From Flavobacteriales bacterium UBA2426 (GTDB lineage: Bacteria; Bacteroidota; Bacteroidia; Flavobacteriales_F; PHOS-HE28), in the NCBI GenBank assembly GCA_002342985.1, contig DDRC01000075.1, positions 1-9,175 of the forward strand: a DNA stretch of 9,175 bases, read 5' to 3'. Made by a program: the position numbers and the translations under genes. The notes under the pieces were generated by a model. That model was not told the origin of the DNA. It made no database searches and saw nothing but the letters and a program-made list of their open reading frames with translations. Shown in pieces: positions 1 through 4,124 of the stretch; position 1 is the first letter of the stretch; the number at the start of each line of letters is the position of its first letter.

Positions 1-811
1 TGTCCACGCCTTCGATCGCGCGGTCGATGCAGGTGATGAACGCCTCATCGTCGAGGTTGCTGGTGGCCTCCACCATCACGATGGCCTGCGGCAGCGCGGC
101 GAGCTGCTTGAGCTGCTTCTTCAAGCCATCGCTCCAAACGCCTTGGCCGCCGAGCACCATCACCCTGCGGCTTGCGCTCAGGTTGGCGATGAGCCAGCGC
201 GCATGCTCGGGAAGGATGAAGCGCTCCGTCAGCACCTGGGCGATTGCGCGTGATGGCTGGCCCGAGCCGTCGATGGAGCCATAGAGCGGCTCCGCGAAGG
301 GCGCATTCACATGCACCGGTCCGGGTACCGGCAGCAAGGTGGCGTCGATGGCCTCGTTGATCAGCCGCCCGCCGTGCCAGCGCGAGAGGTCGTCGGTCAT
401 GAGGCGCGGGAGCTGGACGCTCTTCTTCATGTGCAGCGCGAGCACGCCTTGCTGGCGGATGGCCTGCCCTTCGCCCTGGTCCACCCATTCCTCCGGGCGG
501 TCGGCGGTGATCACCAGCAGCGGGATGCGCTGGTAGAACGCTTCCGCGATGGCCGGGCCGTAGTTGAGCACCGCGCTGCCGCTGGTGCAGATGAGGGCCA
601 CAGGGGCATGCAGCTGCTGCGCCATGCCCATGGCGAAGAAGGCGGCGCTGCGCTCATCGATGACCTGAAGGCACTGCATGCCATCCAGCCGGTTGAAGGC
701 GATCACCAGGGGGGCGCTGCGCGATCCGGGGCTGATCACCGCGTGGCGGACGCCTTTGGCCAGGCAGAGGCGTGCGAGTTCGGCGGCGGAGAGGTGGTCG
801 GATGTGGGCAT
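1..811 (-). CDS. menD: MenD, SEPHCHC synthase (menaquinone synthesis), N-terminal part
   Basis: Thiamine-diphosphate enzyme that joins isochorismate and 2-oxoglutarate to make SEPHCHC, the first committed step of menaquinone synthesis, in the cytoplasm. The minus-strand frame is open from the ATG at 811 to the window start and gives 270 residues of a family usually about 550-580 long, so it is truncated only by the window edge. Family signatures seen: HAVISPGSRSAPL (residues 23-35), the cofactor-activating glutamate in IDERSAAFFAMG (E53), LICTSGSAVLNYGPAIAEAF, then VITADRPEEW and GEGQAIRQQG, the last a pattern I associate with Bacteroidota MenD. The pyrimidine-binding domain (about 1-180) is complete and the central domain begins. 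It starts 13 bp after the menF stop, so it is probably in the same operon; a -7-like box overlaps that stop. Identification is very secure. Confidence 0.95.
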   Translation of the reverse strand, partial: MPTSDHLSAAELARLCLAKGVRHAVISPGSRSAPLVIAFNRLDGMQCLQVIDERSAAFFAMGMAQQLHAPVALICTSGSAVLNYGPAIAEAFYQRIPLLVITADRPEEWVDQGEGQAIRQQGVLALHMKKSVQLPRLMTDDLSRWHGGRLINEAIDATLLPVPGPVHVNAPFAEPLYGSIDGSGQPSRAIAQVLTERFILPEHARWLIANLSASRRVMVLGGQGVWSDGLKKQLKQLAALPQAIVMVEATSNLDDEAFITCIDRAIEGVD

Positions 812-819
812 CGGCCCGG

Positions 820-827
820 CAAAGCTA
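820..827 (-). promoter_or_regulatory. Possible internal promoter -7 box before menD
   Basis: Read on the minus strand, TAGCTTTG is a perfect match to the Bacteroidota -7 consensus TAnnTTTG. It overlaps the menF stop codon (TAG) and lies 8 nt before the menD ATG. I see no TTG at the usual 17-23 nt upstream, so it may be chance or a weak secondary promoter. Confidence 0.3.
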
Positions 828-1931
828 TCCGCCCCTCTGCACCCGGGCGATGAGGTCGGTCCAGGTGCGGGCCTTCAGCTCAACTTCGTCGCACTCGCCG
901 TCAGGGTCGGACGCAGCGGTGATGCCCGCGCCAACGTGGAGAAGGGCATCCGTCGGGCTCAGTTCCATGCACCGGATATTCACGAAGAGCCGCGCACCGC
1001 CGCCGTCCATAGGGCCCCAGTAGCCCGCATACAGGGAGCGCTTCCGGGGCTCCAGGGCCGCGATCAGGCGCTGGGCTTCCGTCCGGGGGATCCCTCCGAC
1101 CGCAGGCGTGGGGTGGAGTTCGCCGGCGAGGGCGAGCACAGCTGCCGTGTTCAGGCAGCCTGTGATCCGCGTATGCAGATGGGCCAATGGGCCGGCGGTC
1201 CGTACTTCAGGTCCGTGGATGGAAAGCCCCGTCGCACCGGCATGCCGCAACCGGTGCATGATCTCCTCAGTGACCACAGCCTGCTCTTCGCGCTCCTTCG
1301 CACCCCAGGAGGCTGCGGAGCGGGGAGCTGACCCGATGGATAAGGTGCCGGCCAGGGAGTCCACTTCCAAGTGGCCTCCTTGAGCCACCAGCAGCCTTTC
1401 AGGCGTGGCGCCCAGCCAGGTCCCGAACCGCTCCGTGGCCACCAGTGCCACCAGGGCCCGGGGATGAGCTGCGCAGGCCGCCTCGAACAACCGGCCGGCC
1501 GTGGCGGGTCCCAGCGGCGCCCGCACCGTGCGCGCGAGCACCACCTTCCGCAGGGTGCCCGGCTGCAGGAGCGCCAGTGCTGCGGCCACCGCCCGCCGAT
1601 AGCCGGACCTGTCCAACCCGTCCCGCAATCGGGCGTTGGTCCAGGCGGTGGCGCGGGCGGTGCCATCCGGGGCCGGATGCGCTTCACCGAGGGCCAGGAG
1701 CACGTCGGGCCGGATGGACAGTGCCTTTTCTCCTTCCGTCTCGAATGGAGCCAGCACGAAGCAAGGTTCACCCTCCTGGGCTAGGTCCAGCGCCGCTGAA
1801 TGCTGCACATAGGCCTGCGCCGCTCCGCCCGGCTCCCGGAAGGCCGCGAAGGTGGCGCCGCTGCGGAGGAGTTCATCCAGGACATCAGCGCCGCTCACCG
1901 CTGCTCGATGATGAGGATGGTGAGTCGGCAT
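825..1931 (-). CDS. menF: Isochorismate synthase MenF
   Basis: Mg-dependent chorismate-utilising enzyme that isomerises chorismate to isochorismate, the substrate of MenD encoded next. The 368-residue product has a variable N-terminal part (about 1-105) and a chorismate-binding domain (about 108-365). Visible motifs are LRKVVLART with the expected general-base lysine K129, GTWLGATPERLL (170-181), DSLAGTLSIG (191-200), KEREEQ (212-217), HLHTRITG, ELHPTPAVGGIPRTEA (271-286), YAGYWGPMDGGGARLFVNIR (301-320) and VGAGITAASDPDGE followed by DEVELKA. The close of the domain is intact. The first ATG (1931) overlaps menI by 37 bp; a GTG at 1898 would give a 4 bp GTGA overlap with the menI stop and a 357-residue protein starting VSGADVLDEL, which I find at least as likely. 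Anthranilate or salicylate synthase relatives share the fold, but the menI and menD neighbours settle the role. Confidence 0.92.
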   Translation of the reverse strand: MPTHHPHHRAAVSGADVLDELLRSGATFAAFREPGGAAQAYVQHSAALDLAQEGEPCFVLAPFETEGEKALSIRPDVLLALGEAHPAPDGTARATAWTNARLRDGLDRSGYRRAVAAALALLQPGTLRKVVLARTVRAPLGPATAGRLFEAACAAHPRALVALVATERFGTWLGATPERLLVAQGGHLEVDSLAGTLSIGSAPRSAASWGAKEREEQAVVTEEIMHRLRHAGATGLSIHGPEVRTAGPLAHLHTRITGCLNTAAVLALAGELHPTPAVGGIPRTEAQRLIAALEPRKRSLYAGYWGPMDGGGARLFVNIRCMELSPTDALLHVGAGITAASDPDGECDEVELKARTWTDLIARVQRGG

Positions 1932-2314
1932 ACCGCGCAGAGCTCCATCGCTTGGTTCCGCACCCGGATGTCCCAGACGTGCGTGGTGCGCCCGGCATGC
2001 AGCAGTTCGCCGGTGGCCACCACCTCGCCGGAGCGGACGCCCTTGAGGTGGTTGACGTTAAGCTCGATGCCCACGGCCCCGCGGCCCTCCGGAACGACCA
2101 GCAGAGCCGACCCCACGCTCCCCAAGGTCTCTGCCAAGGCCGCTGTGGCGCCGCCGTGCAGCAGGCCCATGGGCTGTTGCGTCCGGCCATCCACGGGCAT
2201 GGAGGCGCACAGCCGCCCCTCCTCATCGGTGTGGAATGTGATGCCTAGGTGGGAGACCAGCGTTCCGGGCGCAAGGTCCCCGGCATGTGCGGCATGTTCC
2301 GCGGTGAAGCGCAT
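1895..2314 (-). CDS. menI: Hotdog-fold thioesterase, probable DHNA-CoA hydrolase MenI
   Basis: Single-domain hotdog thioesterase of 139 residues, the normal family size. It closely resembles the E. coli YdiI/MenI pattern: VSHLGITF near the N-terminus, MPVDGRTQQPMGLLHGG (39-55), then ATAALAETLGS (56-66), then VGIELNVNHLK and a C-terminal C-RLTILI strand. Residues matching the active site are Q47, H53 and the catalytic glutamate E62 on the long helix. In the known family this enzyme cleaves 1,4-dihydroxy-2-naphthoyl-CoA to the free acid, a late menaquinone step. It is the first gene of a menI-menF-menD block, which supports that substrate over phenylacetyl- or other aryl-CoA esters. The start is the only ATG in frame, preceded 4 nt upstream by a perfect TAnnTTTG box and no Shine-Dalgarno. 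Substrate assignment is inference from similarity plus context. Confidence 0.85.
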   Translation of the reverse strand: MRFTAEHAAHAGDLAPGTLVSHLGITFHTDEEGRLCASMPVDGRTQQPMGLLHGGATAALAETLGSVGSALLVVPEGRGAVGIELNVNHLKGVRSGEVVATGELLHAGRTTHVWDIRVRNQAMELCAVCRLTILIIEQR

Positions 2315-2318
2315 GCGT

Positions 2319-2326
2319 CAAAAGTA
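2319..2326 (-). promoter_or_regulatory. Promoter -7 box of the menI-menF-menD operon
   Basis: On the minus strand TACTTTTG matches TAnnTTTG perfectly and is followed by ACGC and then the menI ATG. Transcription starting the usual few bases downstream would begin at or just inside the start codon, giving a leaderless mRNA. No clear TTG -33 element is seen; that region would lie inside the opposite gene. Confidence 0.5.
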
Positions 2327-2332
2327 GAGCCG

Positions 2333-2340
2333 GATATTTG
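2333..2340 (+). promoter_or_regulatory. Probable -7 box of the response regulator gene
   Basis: GATATTTG differs from TAnnTTTG at one fixed base and sits exactly 4 nt before the ATG at 2345, mirroring the menI box 6 bp away on the other strand. A -33 element is not evident. The position again implies a leaderless transcript. Confidence 0.4.
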
Positions 2341-2344
2341 CCGC

Positions 2345-3037
2345 ATGGCCGAAGAACGGATCCTGCTTGTGGAGGACGAGGCCTCCTTGCGGACTACCCT
2401 CAAGCTCAACCTGGAGCTGGAGGGCTATGGCGTAACCACCGCATCATCGGGCCCTGATGCCCTGGATCGGCTGCGCGGCGCCCATTTCGATTTGGTCATC
2501 ATGGATGTGATGCTGCCAGGCATTGACGGGTTCACCGTGGTGGAGACGATCCGTTTGGAGGGGAATCAGGTGCCCGTCCTGTTCCTTACGGCCCGGAATG
2601 AAGCGGCGGACCGGGTCAGGGGCCTGCGGGCAGGTGATGACCACTTGGGCAAGCCTTTCGACCTTACGGAGCTGCTGCTGCGCGTGGGCAAGCTCATTGC
2701 GCGCTCCGCCAAGCAGCAGGACAGCCCGCCTCCCCAGCGCTTCGCGTTCACCGGCGGTTCCATCGATTTCGACCGGTTCGAGGCCATCGGGGTGGACGGA
2801 GTGCACCACCAACTCACCCAGCGCGAGACCCTGCTGCTGCGGCTGTTGGTCGATAAGGCAGGGGAGGTGGTATCGCGCGAAGAGATCCTGAAGAAGGTCT
2901 GGGGCTATAATGTGTTCCCGACCACACGGACGGTGGACAACTTCATCGTCGCATTCCGCAAGTACTTCGAGGCCGATCCGCGGCAGCCTAAGCACTTCCA
3001 TTCCATACGGGGAGTGGGCTACAAGTTCACGCCCTGA
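2345..3037 (+). CDS. OmpR/PhoB-family response regulator
   Basis: DNA-binding two-component regulator of 230 residues. The receiver domain (about 4-118) carries the acidic pair E10/D11, the phospho-acceptor D54 in VIMDVMLPGIDGF, T82 in VLFLTAR and K103 in GKPF. The winged-helix domain (about 133-229) has LTQRETLLLRLLVDKAGEVV, then SREEILKKVWG, TRTVDNFIVAFRKYFE and the C-terminal IRGVGYKF wing. The start was placed at MAEERILLVEDE because the longer frame from 2249 would overlap menI and has a non-conserved leader. The loop before K103 reads GLRAGDDHLGKPF, one residue shorter than the usual G-A-D-D-Y-x-T-K-P-F form and lacking its Thr. No histidine kinase lies in the window, so the partner is unknown. 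It diverges from the menaquinone operon; control of that operon or of itself is possible but unproven. Confidence 0.93.
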   Translation: MAEERILLVEDEASLRTTLKLNLELEGYGVTTASSGPDALDRLRGAHFDLVIMDVMLPGIDGFTVVETIRLEGNQVPVLFLTARNEAADRVRGLRAGDDHLGKPFDLTELLLRVGKLIARSAKQQDSPPPQRFAFTGGSIDFDRFEAIGVDGVHHQLTQRETLLLRLLVDKAGEVVSREEILKKVWGYNVFPTTRTVDNFIVAFRKYFEADPRQPKHFHSIRGVGYKFTP

Positions 3038-3150
3038 TTTTTTTTTCACGGTTGCGGCAACCCGTCCCAACCCCTGCCGTCTTCCTATCAACCAAGGTCC
3101 TTCTTCCTGGCCTTGGGCTGGTTCCAATCATTCCTTGCAGGTTTACCGCG
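3038..3150 (+). other. T9 tract and small stem-loops downstream of the regulator
   Basis: Directly after the stop codon is a run of nine T (3038-3046), then a short stem-loop GGTTG-CGG-CAACC (3050-3062, extendable to 3048-3065 with one bulge) and an inverted repeat CCAAGG/CCTTGG (3092-3097 and 3111-3116). No convincing coding frame is present. It is probably a 3' untranslated region running to the strong hairpin at 3151; a small RNA cannot be excluded. A weak GGGC/GCCC stem (3016-3019 with 3031-3034) before the T run could also serve as a poor terminator. Confidence 0.35.
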
Positions 3151-3174
3151 CAGGGGCCCTTTTCAGGGCCCCTG
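3151..3174 (+). terminator. Strong hairpin, probable terminator after the regulator
   Basis: Perfect 10 bp stem CAGGGGCCCT / AGGGCCCCTG with a TTTC loop, followed by the moderately T-rich TTCGGTTTTC. It lies 113 bp past the regulator stop and upstream of the promoter proposed for the next gene, which fits termination of the regulator transcript. Confidence 0.6.
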
Positions 3175-3224
3175 TTCGGTTTTCATGGCTTTCCAAGAAC
3201 ATGGCCACAAGCTCACGGAAGGCC

Positions 3225-3255
3225 TTGCGTTTGGAGAGCCGCCCTGCTATCTTGC
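3225..3255 (+). promoter_or_regulatory. Candidate promoter for the secreted T9SS type A protein
   Basis: TTG at 3225-3227, a 20 nt spacer, and TATCTTGC at 3248-3255 resemble the Flavobacteria pattern TTG-N17-23-TAnnTTTG, with the last two bases of the -7 box off consensus. It would give a leader of about 40 nt before the ATG at 3305. The bases just upstream of that ATG (CCGGAACCC) show no Shine-Dalgarno. Confidence 0.4.
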
Positions 3256-3304
3256 CGCGGCTTCGCGCCACCCTGAATCATCCCCACCAATCCCACCGGA
3301 ACCC

Positions 3305-4072
3305 ATGAAGGTCCTTCACTCCGCAGCCGTGCTTGCACTGGCTTGCTTCATCGCAGGGACGACCAGCGCCCAGAACGTTGATATCGGCCTGCATCGCAAT
3401 GGCGATCGCTTGGAGGTGCATCTGCGCCCCACGGCTGACTTCGATGGTATCGTTTCCAGCCTGGTCTTCACCATCCGGTGGGACCGCTCCACGGGTGCCA
3501 CGCTCGGCACGCTCCAGCAGGAGGGCGCTGCGGCGCAATACATGCCGGTCCGCCGCAGCGGAGGTGCCCATGAGCATGGAACGTTCAATTACCAGGTCTT
3601 CGCCGGATTCGGCATGACGCCGATGGCATCCCTCGAGGAGGATTGGAAGGCGGGTGAGGAGATTGTCGTGGCATCCATTCCTGTCAGCGGCAAGGGCGAA
3701 TTCGAGCTCATCAACGATGCTTGGACGCGTGAGGTGGCGCACAACGCCAACTACTACATCTCCCTCGGGGGGCAGGATCGCACCGGTGCCATCTATAAGG
3801 GGCTTGCGACGGCCGAGGAGAGCGGCGGTGTCACCATCCAGCCGAATCCGAACAATGGCCGTTTCACCGTGTCATTCACCTCGGCCGCGCCGGCGGATGT
3901 GACCGTTGAGCTCCATAATGCGCTTGGCCAATCGGTATACAACGAGACCCTACGCGCTTTCGAGGGCCGCTACACCAAGGAGATGGACCTCACGAGCATG
4001 AGCAATGGCGCGTACTACCTGAAGGTGAAGCGCAACGGCGAGACCTCCACCCACAAGGTGGTCTACCGCTGA
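3305..4072 (+). CDS. Secreted protein with type A T9SS sorting domain
   Basis: 255-residue exported protein. Residues 1-22 (MKVLHSAAVLALACFIAGTTSA) form a signal peptide with likely cleavage before QNVDI. The middle (about 25-165) is predicted by eye to be beta-rich, with LVFTIRWDRSTGATLGTL early and FELINDAWT and NYYISLGGQ later; I cannot assign it a function, although cohesin-like surface domains have a similar look. The C-terminus (about 174-255) is a classic type A sorting domain: VTIQPNPNNGRFTVSF, VELHNALGQSVY, then MSNGAYYLKV and a basic end, HKVVYR. In this family that domain directs outer-membrane passage through the type IX secretion system and is cleaved off. The start at 3305 is chosen over an in-frame ATG at 3113 because only it exposes the signal peptide. 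It stands alone, with its own candidate promoter and a hairpin terminator after it. Confidence 0.9.
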   Translation: MKVLHSAAVLALACFIAGTTSAQNVDIGLHRNGDRLEVHLRPTADFDGIVSSLVFTIRWDRSTGATLGTLQQEGAAAQYMPVRRSGGAHEHGTFNYQVFAGFGMTPMASLEEDWKAGEEIVVASIPVSGKGEFELINDAWTREVAHNANYYISLGGQDRTGAIYKGLATAEESGGVTIQPNPNNGRFTVSFTSAAPADVTVELHNALGQSVYNETLRAFEGRYTKEMDLTSMSNGAYYLKVKRNGETSTHKVVYR

Positions 4073-4095
4073 GCCCCGGCCTCATCGCCGATCAG

Positions 4096-4118
4096 GAGAG
4101 GGCCCCGAGGGCCCTCTC
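4096..4118. terminator. Hairpin terminator between convergent genes
   Basis: Perfect 10 bp stem GAGAGGGCCC / GGGCCCTCTC with a 3 nt CGA loop, extendable by a G-T and an A-T pair. On the plus strand it is followed by TTCATTTC; on the minus strand by no T tract. It lies 23 bp after the stop of the plus-strand gene and 6 bp after the stop of the minus-strand nuclease gene, so it probably serves both. Confidence 0.7.
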
Positions 4119-4124
4119 TTCATT

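Noticed and set aside
45..488. Minus-strand 147-codon frame
   Set aside because: Arg/Ala-rich product without motifs; the neighbouring minus-strand frame encodes clear MenD.
2249..2344. Longer start for the response regulator
   Set aside because: The extra 32 residues overlap menI and have no family similarity; MAEERILLVEDE at 2345 fits the usual N-terminus and has a promoter-like box just before it.
3016..3046. Intrinsic terminator formed by GGGC/GCCC plus the T9 run
   Set aside because: The stem is only 4 bp with an 11 nt loop inside the coding end; too weak to call as a separate feature, though the T run is striking.
2444..3127. Minus-strand 227-codon frame over the response regulator
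   Set aside because: Antisense shadow; the plus-strand receiver and winged-helix domains account for the region.
3113..3304. In-frame upstream extension of the type A T9SS protein
   Set aside because: It would bury the signal peptide and read through the 3151-3174 hairpin; composition is non-coding.
3151..4118. The two GC-rich hairpins as copies of a dispersed repeat
   Set aside because: They share only a short AGGGCCC core, expected for GC-rich terminator stems; loops and flanks differ.
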